A stretch of 64,000 nucleotides of DNA from a virus. The translations under genes were made by a program, and so were the position numbers. The notes under the pieces were generated by a model that had not been told where the DNA came from, made no database searches, and saw only the letters and a program-made list of their open reading frames with translations. Below, one piece after another: positions 1 to 8,066 of the stretch. Location of the stretch: positions 63,434 through 127,433 of the IMG/VR virus record IMGVR_UViG_3300030102_008089, one strand, 5' to 3'. The stretch's first letter is position 1; the number at the start of each line of letters is the position of its first letter.

Positions 1-111
1 TTTGACAGTTTTTCCACCCAGTGGGTTAATTTAATGACAGATACTTACAATAAACATGGCTCTTGGGACACTAGAAAAAATCATAACAATTTTAGGGTGG
101 AAGAAGTATGA
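1..111 (+). CDS. 3' end of an upstream gene (partial)
   Basis: An open frame runs from the first base of the window to a TGA at 109-111 and encodes about 36 residues ending in RVEEV. The stop overlaps the ATG of the next gene in an ATGA arrangement, as at many other junctions in this window, which supports it as the real C-terminus of a gene that starts outside the window. Too little is present to assign a function; by position it probably belongs to the same sugar-biosynthesis operon. Confidence 0.6.
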   Translation, partial: FDSFSTQWVNLMTDTYNKHGSWDTRKNHNNFRVEEV

Positions 112-1406
112 GCACTAAACCAAAAATTCTAATAACAGGTCCATTTTTTAATGTTTCTGGCTATAGTAACCACTCTAGGGTTTTGTTAGAGTCTTTTGTT
201 GAGTTGGAAGATAAGTATGATATATACATTGACCCAACTCAATGGGCCGCATCCTCTGTTCGAAATGAGTTTTACCAAAAGTACAAGAGGTTGGTTGATA
301 AAAAGAATAATCTCTTAAGCACAAGAGCCCAGCCAGATGGGCAAGTCAACATTGCTGGACTTTTCAAAGCAACCTTTCAAGTTTGTCCTCCAAATGAGTT
401 TAGGCAATTATCTGAATTTGATGTAGGTGTTACAGCGGGACTTGAAACAGATAGCGCTCCTTCTGAATGGGTTTCAAAATGTAACCAAATGAAAGAAATA
501 TTTATTATTTCTAACCATTCGAAAAAAAGCCTTTTGAAAGCCGTTGGTCCGAATGGAGAGAAAATATCAACTAAGATCTCAGTGTTACCACCAGCATACA
601 TTAAGCAGATGCCCGATTGTCTTGAATCTAAGTTTTATGACAAAGATAATATCAAGACAAATTTTAATTTTTTATGTGTAGCTCAATTTGCTCCGAGAAA
701 AAATTTAGAAAATATGCTAGCTTGGTTTGTAGAAGAATTTCACGATGAATCTGATGTGGGATTATTTTTTAAGACACATTATCATAACAGTAGCGTAATG
801 GATTTTTATGCTTGTAAAAGAATGTGTCAAAAGATTTTAGCTCGATGGAAAGATAGAAAATGTAAAATTCATATTATTCATGGAAACCTAAATGATGAAG
901 AAATGTCCTGCTTGTATGATAAAGAAAATATAGATTGTTATGTAACAGCGGCACACGGAGAAGGTTTTGGTATACCTCTTTTAAGTGCAGCTAGTAATGG
1001 GATACCAATAGTAGCAACAAACTGGTCAGGGTATTTAGATTTTTTGAGAGCGCCCCATAAAAAGAAAACAAATAAGATTGAGTTAAAGAGCCATTTTATT
1101 AAGGTAAACTATGACATTAAAAAAGTAGAACAAAGACACTTGATGCCAGGATTAATTACACCTGACTGCGAGTGGGCATACCCTCAAGAAAAATCATTTA
1201 AAAAAGCCATTAGAAGTATAAGGAATAACAAAGATTTATTTTTAAAAGATTCGCAAGCTTTAAAAGAGTTTGTGAATGATAAATATAGCAAATCATCAGT
1301 TATCAAAAACTACAAAGATAATATACTGCGGTGCTTGTCAAATATTGTAGATGAGGAAGATGAGATCCAGAAAATGTTTGCTTCTATGATGGAAGACAAA
1401 AAATGA
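108..1406 (+). CDS. Glycosyltransferase, GT4/GT1-like (GT-B fold)
   Basis: This 432-residue protein looks like a GT-B retaining glycosyltransferase that transfers a sugar from a nucleotide-sugar donor. The N-terminus (ILITGPFFNVSGYSNHSR) resembles the acceptor-domain start of GT4 enzymes. Around residues 190-200 the segment FLCVAQFAPRKNLENML matches the usual 'RKN' start of the donor domain, and GEGFGIPLLSAASNGIPIVA near residue 284 corresponds to the donor-binding E-x7-E region, although the second acidic residue appears to be replaced. The start overlaps the upstream stop (ATGA) and has a GGGTGG-like ribosome site. It overlaps the next gene by four bases, so it is part of one translationally coupled operon. 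Donor and acceptor cannot be told from sequence. Confidence 0.8.
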   Translation: MSTKPKILITGPFFNVSGYSNHSRVLLESFVELEDKYDIYIDPTQWAASSVRNEFYQKYKRLVDKKNNLLSTRAQPDGQVNIAGLFKATFQVCPPNEFRQLSEFDVGVTAGLETDSAPSEWVSKCNQMKEIFIISNHSKKSLLKAVGPNGEKISTKISVLPPAYIKQMPDCLESKFYDKDNIKTNFNFLCVAQFAPRKNLENMLAWFVEEFHDESDVGLFFKTHYHNSSVMDFYACKRMCQKILARWKDRKCKIHIIHGNLNDEEMSCLYDKENIDCYVTAAHGEGFGIPLLSAASNGIPIVATNWSGYLDFLRAPHKKKTNKIELKSHFIKVNYDIKKVEQRHLMPGLITPDCEWAYPQEKSFKKAIRSIRNNKDLFLKDSQALKEFVNDKYSKSSVIKNYKDNILRCLSNIVDEEDEIQKMFASMMEDKK

Positions 1407-3043
1407 TTATTTTTGTGTCCGATCTTTTTGTAAGCGACTATGTTGGCGGCGGCGAGCTTACAACAGAGGCAATAATTGAAGGCACAAATATTCCTGTAAT
1501 CAAGGCCCATTCTGCATCTTTGACCAAAGAGGTTATAGATAATTTTTCCGATAGGTATTGGATTTTTGGAAACTGTGCTAATATTTCAACAGAGTTACTG
1601 TTACACATAACAAAGACTCTAAATTATTCTGTAATCGAATATGATTACAAATTCTGTTCTTACCGATTGAGAGAAAAGCATATTGCAGCCGAAGGGTCTT
1701 GCGAATGTCACACCACTTCAAGATCGAAGATGTTTTCAATATTTTTCTCCCATGCTAAATCTCTTTGGTTTATGTCTGCAAAACAAAGGGACATATACTA
1801 TGAAATGTTTCCGTTCTTGAAAAAACCAACAACCAAAGTGTTGAGTTCGGTGTTCAACAAAGAAACCCTATCTATCTTGAGAAATCTCAGCAAAAACAAA
1901 AAAGATGACAAGTGGCTCATTCAAAGATCGCCTTCTTGGGTAAAGGGTTCGGATGATGCAGTAAAATACGCTAAGGAAAATGGTCTTAAATATGAGGAAT
2001 TTTCTAATGTTTCGTATAAAGAAATGTTGAAAAAGTTTTCAATGTCAAAAGGGTTTTTGTTTTTGCCTCAAGGATCAGATACTTGCCCACGCACTGTAAT
2101 AGAAGCAAAACTTCTTGGCTGTGAATTAATCCTAAATGACAATGTGCAACACAAGGACGAAGAATGGTTTTCTGGATCTGTTGAGAAAACGTTTAATTAC
2201 CTAGAGGACAGAACAAAAATATTTTGGGAATCGATTATGTCAGATATGGGGGATCGGGTGCCCTTAAAGACTGATTCAAAAGAGAGTATACATTTCAAGG
2301 TTATCATTCCTGTTTATAATAGTGAGGAGTGGCTTATCAAGTGCGTTGAAAGTGTAAAAAACCAAACACACAATAATTTTCAATGCTTAGTAGGTGACGA
2401 TATCTCCACAGACAAAACATTTGAAGTCTGTTCAGAATATATTGATTCTATTAAGGACGATAGATTTACAATAATTCAAAATTCAGAGAAAAAATATGCT
2501 TTACAAAACATCTATGATTTAATTGAATCCTCTAAACCATCAGCCGAGGATGTTATTGTTGTTTTGGACGGTGATGATTGGTTTACCAATAATCATGTCT
2601 TAGATAAGCTTAATGAAATTTATCAAGAGGAAAACTGCTGGCTAACATATGGGAGTTTTGTAAATTACCCCCAAGGCTTCATAGGGACAGAAGCATCAGA
2701 ATATCCTGCAAGCACGATATCTTCTAATGAGTTTAGGACTGATAATTGGAGAGCATCTCACTTAAAAACCTTTCAATATTTTCTATGGAATAAGATTGAT
2801 ACAGACGATTTAAAAGATGAATCTGGAAAATTTTATGAGGTATCATATGATCAAGCTATGATGTTGCCAATGATGGAGATGAGTGGGAATAGAATAAAAT
2901 ATGTTCCTCAAGTGTTATATGTTTACAATACTTCGAACCCTAATGCTGTAAATAAGACAAGACAACAAAAACAATATAACACAATGCTTGAAATAAGAAA
3001 ACAAAAAAAGTATGAGAAAATAGATAATGAATATTCTATTTGA
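1403..3043 (+). CDS. Two-domain glycosyltransferase (GT-B-like N-terminus plus GT2)
   Basis: The 546-residue product appears to be a fusion. Residues 1-285 resemble a glycosyltransferase group 1 domain: SKGFLFLPQGSDTCPRTVIE corresponds to the donor-binding segment. From about residue 295 a GT2 (GT-A) domain starts with FKVIIPVYNSEEWLIKCVES, followed by VGDDISTDKT and the metal-binding VVLDGDDWFTNN (DxD-type). Such two-enzyme proteins are common in capsule and O-antigen loci and usually add two successive sugars. It starts inside the previous gene (ATGA) and overlaps the next by 17 bases. The GT2 assignment is firm; the N-terminal half is less certain. Confidence 0.8.
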   Translation: MIIFVSDLFVSDYVGGGELTTEAIIEGTNIPVIKAHSASLTKEVIDNFSDRYWIFGNCANISTELLLHITKTLNYSVIEYDYKFCSYRLREKHIAAEGSCECHTTSRSKMFSIFFSHAKSLWFMSAKQRDIYYEMFPFLKKPTTKVLSSVFNKETLSILRNLSKNKKDDKWLIQRSPSWVKGSDDAVKYAKENGLKYEEFSNVSYKEMLKKFSMSKGFLFLPQGSDTCPRTVIEAKLLGCELILNDNVQHKDEEWFSGSVEKTFNYLEDRTKIFWESIMSDMGDRVPLKTDSKESIHFKVIIPVYNSEEWLIKCVESVKNQTHNNFQCLVGDDISTDKTFEVCSEYIDSIKDDRFTIIQNSEKKYALQNIYDLIESSKPSAEDVIVVLDGDDWFTNNHVLDKLNEIYQEENCWLTYGSFVNYPQGFIGTEASEYPASTISSNEFRTDNWRASHLKTFQYFLWNKIDTDDLKDESGKFYEVSYDQAMMLPMMEMSGNRIKYVPQVLYVYNTSNPNAVNKTRQQKQYNTMLEIRKQKKYEKIDNEYSI

Positions 3044-3926
3044 CAATGTAAATTTTAACTCTAACTCTGGTCCAAATTCTTTTGGTAAAAGACTGGCAAA
3101 TGAGTTAGTAACTACAGGACACCAGATAAACGGACAAAACCCTGATATACAGCTATCTTTTATTCAAGCAACACATAAAAGTTTTCCGCTAGTTTTAAGA
3201 TTAGATGGCATTTATTTTAACTCCAAGCAAAACTGGGAACAATTAAACCTACCAATTAAGCAAACATTTCAGATAGCTGATGGTGTTATATATCAATCAA
3301 AATTTAATCAAGTGTTGACAGAAAAATATTTTGGTGGCAAAGAAAAATCTTCTGTCATAAATAACGGCACCAACCTAAACTTAATAAATAGTATAGAACC
3401 ATTAGAGCATAAATTTTTTGAAAGTTTTGATAAAATTTGGTGTTGTGCTTCAAACTGGCGTCCCCACAAAAGACTAAAAGAAAATGTAAGATATTTTCTA
3501 GAACATAGTTCAGAGAAAGATTGTTTAATTGTTGCGGGAGATAATCCTGATTACAATATTAAGCACGAACGCATTTTCTACGCTGGTAATTTGCCGTGGG
3601 AGGGCTTAATAGCACTCTATAAGAGATCTGAGTATTTTTTACATCTTGCTCTTCTAGATCATTGTCCAAATGTCGTGGTGGATGCTCGTGCGAGCGGCTG
3701 CAAGATTGTGTGTGCATCCAGCGGAGGAACAAAAGAAGTAATATCAAAGGGAGATATTATTATAGAAGACAAGGAATGGGATTATGAACCGTTTGAACTA
3801 TATAAGCCACCTAGTTTAGATTTTTCTAACTATACTTTATCAGAAAATCAAATTAGCATAGACATCAAAGATGTGGCTACGAAGTATTTAGATTTTTTTA
3901 ACAATGTTTTGGCAGGATTAAAGTGA
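3027..3926 (+). CDS. Glycosyltransferase, GT4-like
   Basis: A 299-residue GT-B-type glycosyltransferase. Visible features are an N-terminal strand-loop (MNILFDNVNFNSNSGPNSFG), the middle segment CCASNWRPHKRLKENVRYFL (start of the donor domain) and a C-terminal HCPNVVVDARASGCKIVCAS segment that matches the nucleotide-sugar binding region of GT4 enzymes. It is shorter than the usual 350-400 residues, mostly in the acceptor half. The gene begins 17 bases inside its upstream neighbour and ends in a GTGA overlap with the oxidoreductase gene. Substrate unknown. Confidence 0.75.
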   Translation: MNILFDNVNFNSNSGPNSFGKRLANELVTTGHQINGQNPDIQLSFIQATHKSFPLVLRLDGIYFNSKQNWEQLNLPIKQTFQIADGVIYQSKFNQVLTEKYFGGKEKSSVINNGTNLNLINSIEPLEHKFFESFDKIWCCASNWRPHKRLKENVRYFLEHSSEKDCLIVAGDNPDYNIKHERIFYAGNLPWEGLIALYKRSEYFLHLALLDHCPNVVVDARASGCKIVCASSGGTKEVISKGDIIIEDKEWDYEPFELYKPPSLDFSNYTLSENQISIDIKDVATKYLDFFNNVLAGLK

Positions 3927-4939
3927 ATAAAAGAAAATACAATGTCGGAATAATAGGTTGTGGGAAAATACTTGTTCGTCACGTTGAGGCGATAAATAGT
4001 AATGAAAACTTTACTCTTGTTTCGGTGTGTGATATTGATAAAGAATTACTTAAGATAGAGTCTAGCAAGTTGGGAGTTACTGGGTACGAAGATTATCAGG
4101 AGATGATTCTTAAGGAAAACATAAATTTTGTAATTGTGGCAACTCCAAATTCTCTTCATTTTGCCCAGGCACAATTTTGTTTAGAAAATGGCTGCGACGT
4201 TTTGATAGAAAAACCAGCGTGCCTAAACTATGAACTTATACAAGAAGTAAAAAAAGTTGCAAAAGAAAACAACCAAAAGGCGTATTGTGTTTTACAAGTC
4301 AGACTAAATCCAGTTGTTTCACTCGTTAAAGAAATGCTAGAAAGTAAAGTTTTAGGAGAAGTAAGAGGAATCAGTTTAACTCAAAGGTGGCAGAGACCAA
4401 AAGAATATTTTGATGGATGGCGGGGCATACCTAATGTTGGCGGTGGGACACTTCATGAATGTGGAATTCACTATTTGGATATTTTGTGTTATCTATTTGG
4501 AAAACCTCAAGTTCAGTCATCTTTAATATATAATGCAAAACACAAAGAGTTCCCCGTTGAGGATACCATATATTCGTTAGTCAATTATGGTGATTTTGGC
4601 GGAACCTTAGAAGTTACTATAGCTAGTGAGCCAACTAATATTGAATGCACAATATCAATTCTTACAGAAAATGGCTATATTGAACTCGGTGGTAAAGCAC
4701 TTGATAAAATTGTTAGGGCTGAATTTTTAAATAAAGATTTAGAAAAAGAGTACAAAAAAAGAGTAAAATCTTTAGAAAAACCAAAAGAACAAAATTCTTA
4801 CGGGAACTATACTGGTTCTTGTCCAAACCATCCTGAGTTGTATAAGAAGTTAGAAAAATTTGATATAATAGAATCCGAAAATTGTCTAAGACTTATTTCC
4901 GAGATTTACGATAAATCAGGAGTTAAATACCATGAGTGA
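3923..4939 (+). CDS. Gfo/Idh/MocA-family oxidoreductase
   Basis: This 338-residue protein fits the glucose-fructose oxidoreductase/inositol dehydrogenase family, NAD(P)-dependent enzymes that often oxidise or reduce sugar ring carbons in nucleotide-sugar pathways (for example 3-keto or 3-amino sugar formation). The N-terminal Rossmann motif VGIIGCGKILVRHVEAI, the conserved EKP in DVLIEKPACLNYE, and GGGTLHECGIHYLDIL carrying the catalytic-region histidine are all present. Length is normal for the family. The start is GTG, overlapping the preceding stop as GTGA. A 3-keto sugar product would be a plausible substrate for the downstream DegT-like aminotransferase; that link is inference. Confidence 0.85.
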   Translation: MNKRKYNVGIIGCGKILVRHVEAINSNENFTLVSVCDIDKELLKIESSKLGVTGYEDYQEMILKENINFVIVATPNSLHFAQAQFCLENGCDVLIEKPACLNYELIQEVKKVAKENNQKAYCVLQVRLNPVVSLVKEMLESKVLGEVRGISLTQRWQRPKEYFDGWRGIPNVGGGTLHECGIHYLDILCYLFGKPQVQSSLIYNAKHKEFPVEDTIYSLVNYGDFGGTLEVTIASEPTNIECTISILTENGYIELGGKALDKIVRAEFLNKDLEKEYKKRVKSLEKPKEQNSYGNYTGSCPNHPELYKKLEKFDIIESENCLRLISEIYDKSGVKYHE

Positions 4940-5834
4940 TAAATTGAATGCTTGCATAACTTACATCTCTTCTAGAAAAGCCTGTATTCCCCAGAGTTTA
5001 AAAGCTCTTTGGGAAAACTATAATCACAAATACAACTACCCAGTTTACGTTTTTTATTTTGATGATATCTATGATTCTGAAGAGTTTAAGCAATCTATAA
5101 AAAACGAAACCCCTCAAAATGTGAATTTTGTTTCGATCCCATATCAAACGCCGTCTCACATTAAAGAAGAAGAACTTTTCTATAATAGAAACGAATTGTG
5201 GTATGTAAGGACCCAGTTTCCTATTGGTAGAAAGGGGTATCTTCATATGTGTCATTTTATGTCAAACTATTATGGATACCCGAACACAGAGTTTGAAAAA
5301 TATGATTATACTATGAGTGTCGATGATGAATCTATGTTTGTTAAAGAGATGCCATACGATCCGTTTGAGGTTATGAGTAATCGCCCTGAACCTATGGGTG
5401 CCTTAAAGGTTTACGATCAAACAAAAAAGGTACCACATCAAGGAAATTTTGATACAAGAGTTAATTTGTGGAATTTTATCAAGGTTTATATCAAACATTA
5501 TAACGTAGAACCAAAATCTCAATTTATAAAAAACTTACTTACTGATCCTGAAGCTGATAAAAATTTTCACTTTTATCCTTGTGCAGATTCATATGTGGTT
5601 AAGATATCAATGTTTGAAACGCCTGAGTGGAAACAGTGGATCGAGGCAGTAAATCAATATGGTGGAATTTATAAATACAGGTGGGGCGACAATGATGTAA
5701 ACAGTTTGTTTTATTTGATTCACCATGGAGACGATATTTATGATTTGAAAACAGTAGATGATGGATATCACAGTCAAGGTGCCCTACGTCATTTGTGCGA
5801 CTACGCACCAGGGGTAAAGGACAATTCTAAATGA
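4932..5834 (+). CDS. GT15 (KRE2/MNT1/KTR)-like alpha-mannosyltransferase homologue
   Basis: The 300-residue product resembles GT15, the family of fungal Golgi alpha-1,2-mannosyltransferases. Matching segments occur in family order: an N-terminal YNHKYNYPVYVFYFDD (fungal FNxKYNYPWVFLND), GYLHMCHFMSNYYGYP (SYRHMCRFxSGFF), YDYTMSVDDE (YEWYWRVEPD), then YDPFEVM followed by GALKVYD (YDVFKYM...GFTINLY), and near the end GIYKYRWGDNDVNSLF (FFYERWGDAPVHSI). The fungal signal anchor is absent, consistent with a cytoplasmic enzyme. This is a recognition from memory of motifs, not an alignment. It sits between an oxidoreductase gene and another glycosyltransferase gene with short overlaps on both sides, supporting a glycan-building role. 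Confidence 0.75.
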   Translation: MSDKLNACITYISSRKACIPQSLKALWENYNHKYNYPVYVFYFDDIYDSEEFKQSIKNETPQNVNFVSIPYQTPSHIKEEELFYNRNELWYVRTQFPIGRKGYLHMCHFMSNYYGYPNTEFEKYDYTMSVDDESMFVKEMPYDPFEVMSNRPEPMGALKVYDQTKKVPHQGNFDTRVNLWNFIKVYIKHYNVEPKSQFIKNLLTDPEADKNFHFYPCADSYVVKISMFETPEWKQWIEAVNQYGGIYKYRWGDNDVNSLFYLIHHGDDIYDLKTVDDGYHSQGALRHLCDYAPGVKDNSK

Positions 5835-6814
5835 ACATAATATATGTTGACGCTGATAATAAAACATCTAGTAATCATATGTATCAATATTATGGCGACC
5901 TTGCGAGGGAGCTTGCAAGAACCGAGACGCTCTTTGTAGTTCAGGGCGTACCTGATCACATAAATGACCTTTTTGCTGCCGTTGGGGATATTTCTGTTGA
6001 TTTGATTATATTTGGACTTGGGTACTTTGCCCTTTCCAACCGAGGGGCATTTCAAAAAATAGAAGGATTAGCGGAGACTGATATTCCTGTATTTTGTTTG
6101 ATTCATAAACCGCAACACTTATTGGAAGAAAAATTAAACTTTTGTAAAATAAACAACGTAGATCTTTTGTTAGAATCACAAGAACACAATTACAAAAAAT
6201 ACGGAGAAATAGCAGGGGTTCCATCTCAAAGGTCTTTCTTTACGGCCACGCCGAATATATACCATCCTCGTGATGTTGAAAAAATATATGACATAGGGTT
6301 TTCAGGAGCACTTCACAGCATTAATGCTGATGGGACTAGGAAAATTGAAGGACCAACATCTAATCTACGTGAGAGGGTTGGCAACCTTATTAACAATAAT
6401 GATAAGTATAAAGTTTTTTGGAACTCTAGCAATTCTTTAGATTATCGAATTACTTCTCTTGAGGAATATGCGACAAAAATTAACGAGTGCAAAATCTGGC
6501 TTTCAACAACGGGACCCTTACTGGATATAGGTCCTAGATATTTTGAAGCAGCCCTTTCGAAAACCTTGATACTTTGCAATAATATGCCAGAACAATATGG
6601 AGATTTTTTTATAGACGGTAAAACTTGTGTTACGTTTGAAAATGATCTTAGTAATTTCGAAGAGAAGTTGGATTTCTATCTTTCTAACGATGATGAAAGA
6701 AATAGAATTATAGATAACGCTTACAATTTAGTTTCTCAAAATTATACTTGGAAACATATGGCTGAGAACATTATTAACAAAGCAAAGGAAATCAAATGTC
6801 TTTCCAATCCATAG
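5831..6814 (+). CDS. CgeB-like glycosyltransferase
   Basis: A 327-residue protein resembling the CgeB/glycosyl transferase group 1_2 family. The middle carries IGFSGALHSINADGTRKIEG, and the C-terminal half carries INECKIWLSTTGPLLDIGPRYFEAALSKTLIL, the donor-binding stretch in which the RxFEA segment is typical of the family. It ends with YTWKHMAENIINKA, the standard C-terminal helix ('ytw..ra..i'). ATGA overlap with the previous gene and a 19-base overlap with the next keep it in the operon. The acceptor is unknown. Confidence 0.75.
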   Translation: MNIIYVDADNKTSSNHMYQYYGDLARELARTETLFVVQGVPDHINDLFAAVGDISVDLIIFGLGYFALSNRGAFQKIEGLAETDIPVFCLIHKPQHLLEEKLNFCKINNVDLLLESQEHNYKKYGEIAGVPSQRSFFTATPNIYHPRDVEKIYDIGFSGALHSINADGTRKIEGPTSNLRERVGNLINNNDKYKVFWNSSNSLDYRITSLEEYATKINECKIWLSTTGPLLDIGPRYFEAALSKTLILCNNMPEQYGDFFIDGKTCVTFENDLSNFEEKLDFYLSNDDERNRIIDNAYNLVSQNYTWKHMAENIINKAKEIKCLSNP

Positions 6815-7389
6815 CAGATTTTGAAAAAGAGGTAGCCCATTTTTTTGGTGCCCCATATGCAGTAGCAGTGGACTGCTGCACTCATGGTCTTGAGCTATGC
6901 TTAAGGATGAAAGGGGCAGAGAAAATTAAAGTACCAAGACACACCTATTTGTCAGTTCCTATGCTAGCAGACAAGTTAAATATAGAGCTTGAGTGGACTG
7001 ACGAAAAATGGGAAGATTATTATTACTTGACTGATGAAATTATTGATGCTGCGGTCCACTGGAAAAAAGACAGCTATATCCCTGGGACCTATATGTGTAT
7101 CAGTTTTCAGTTTCGAAAGCATTTAAGTCTAGGGCGAGGTGGCATTATTTTATTTGATAAAGAAAGTGAATTTGATATCCTAAAAAGGATGTCTTACGAT
7201 GGTAGAAGCCCTGACCTATCTTGGTCTGTCCAGAATATTAAGTCGATTGGTTACCATTATTATATGACACCCGAAACCGCCGAATTAGGGTTGAAAAAGT
7301 TACCCAATGCAATTGCAACTAAACCAAAGCAATGGGTTTATACTGACTGGCCTGACTTATCACAAATGGATGTTTTTAAAGATGGCTGA
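6796..7389 (+). CDS. Short DegT/DnrJ/EryC1-type sugar aminotransferase
   Basis: The 197-residue protein looks like a reduced PLP-dependent sugar aminotransferase. It has the family's opening (FEKEVAHFFGAPYAVAVDCCTHGLELCLRM), the PLP-ring aspartate in EIIDAAVHW (D84) and the Schiff-base lysine region SFQFRKHLSLGRGG (K108). Normal DegT enzymes have about 370-400 residues; the C-terminal domain is missing here and the middle is shortened. The reading frame is intact and the formyltransferase gene follows with an 8-base overlap, so it appears to be maintained rather than decaying. The expected reaction is amination of a keto nucleotide sugar; activity of such a short form is uncertain. Confidence 0.7.
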   Translation: MSFQSIADFEKEVAHFFGAPYAVAVDCCTHGLELCLRMKGAEKIKVPRHTYLSVPMLADKLNIELEWTDEKWEDYYYLTDEIIDAAVHWKKDSYIPGTYMCISFQFRKHLSLGRGGIILFDKESEFDILKRMSYDGRSPDLSWSVQNIKSIGYHYYMTPETAELGLKKLPNAIATKPKQWVYTDWPDLSQMDVFKDG

Positions 7390-8065
7390 TAAAGCTTTAT
7401 TCATAGGCTTTGAAGATTGTCAATATAGCAATAATGCTGTAGATCTTTTGATATCGAAAGGGTTTGATACTACTTTTTGGAAAGCTTCTAAAAAAAGAGG
7501 CAGTAAAATTCCTGAAAATATTCAAGATTGGAACGGCGAATATATATTTCATTTTAAATCTTACTGTATTCTTCCAAAAGATTTTATTGAAAGAGCCAGT
7601 ATCGCAGCAATAAATTTTCACCCATCTCATCCAAGATACCCAGGATCTGGAGGAATTAACTGGGCCCTGTACAACGAAGATGATGAAACTGGTGTAACTG
7701 TTCATTATCTTAATGAAAAAGTTGACAATGGACCTATTATAAATGTCTACAGGGTGACAATAGAAGAGAGTGATGACGTGGCAAGTCTGATTGATAAAGT
7801 ACACAGATGTCAATTTGATTCTTTTGCTAACATAATACACACTATCACAATCCAAGGATCTAGTGAACTATCAAGAATAGCTTCAGAAAACACAAACAAG
7901 TGGGGCAAGAAAACAGGTCGTATAAGAGATATTGACAAGTTAGAAAATATTGATATAAATATCTCTAAGGAAAAACTAGACAAAATTATAAAATCAACTT
8001 ATTATAACGGCTATGGACCAAAGTTAAAAATCCATGGTTATACATTTAGATACTCAGGAGAGTAA
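7382..8065 (+). CDS. Sugar N-formyltransferase (Fmt-like)
   Basis: A 227-residue protein of the formyltransferase fold that uses N10-formyl-tetrahydrofolate. The catalytic triad is visible: N78 and H80 in INFHPSHPRYPGSGG and D115 in LNEKVDNGPII. A C-terminal formyltransferase domain of the Met-tRNA type is lacking, which favours the sugar N-formyltransferases that formylate dTDP-Qui3N/Qui4N or similar amino sugars. The ATG at 7382 is chosen because it begins the conserved KALFIGF strand; an upstream in-frame ATG at 7307 would add 25 residues translated from the aminotransferase region. The pairing with an aminotransferase gene is the usual layout for making a formamido sugar. Confidence 0.8.
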   Translation: MADKALFIGFEDCQYSNNAVDLLISKGFDTTFWKASKKRGSKIPENIQDWNGEYIFHFKSYCILPKDFIERASIAAINFHPSHPRYPGSGGINWALYNEDDETGVTVHYLNEKVDNGPIINVYRVTIEESDDVASLIDKVHRCQFDSFANIIHTITIQGSSELSRIASENTNKWGKKTGRIRDIDKLENIDINISKEKLDKIIKSTYYNGYGPKLKIHGYTFRYSGE

Positions 8066-8066
8066 A

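Noticed and set aside
7307-7381. Upstream in-frame extension of the formyltransferase
   Set aside because: It overlaps the coding end of the aminotransferase and precedes the conserved first strand; the ATG at 7382 fits the family start and the local overlap style.
6796-7389. Pseudogene interpretation of the short aminotransferase
   Set aside because: The frame is intact, catalytic residues are kept and the following gene overlaps its stop, all of which favour a maintained gene.
7397-7855. 152-residue open frame on the minus strand
   Set aside because: It lies fully opposite the formyltransferase gene, and every supported gene in the window is on the + strand.
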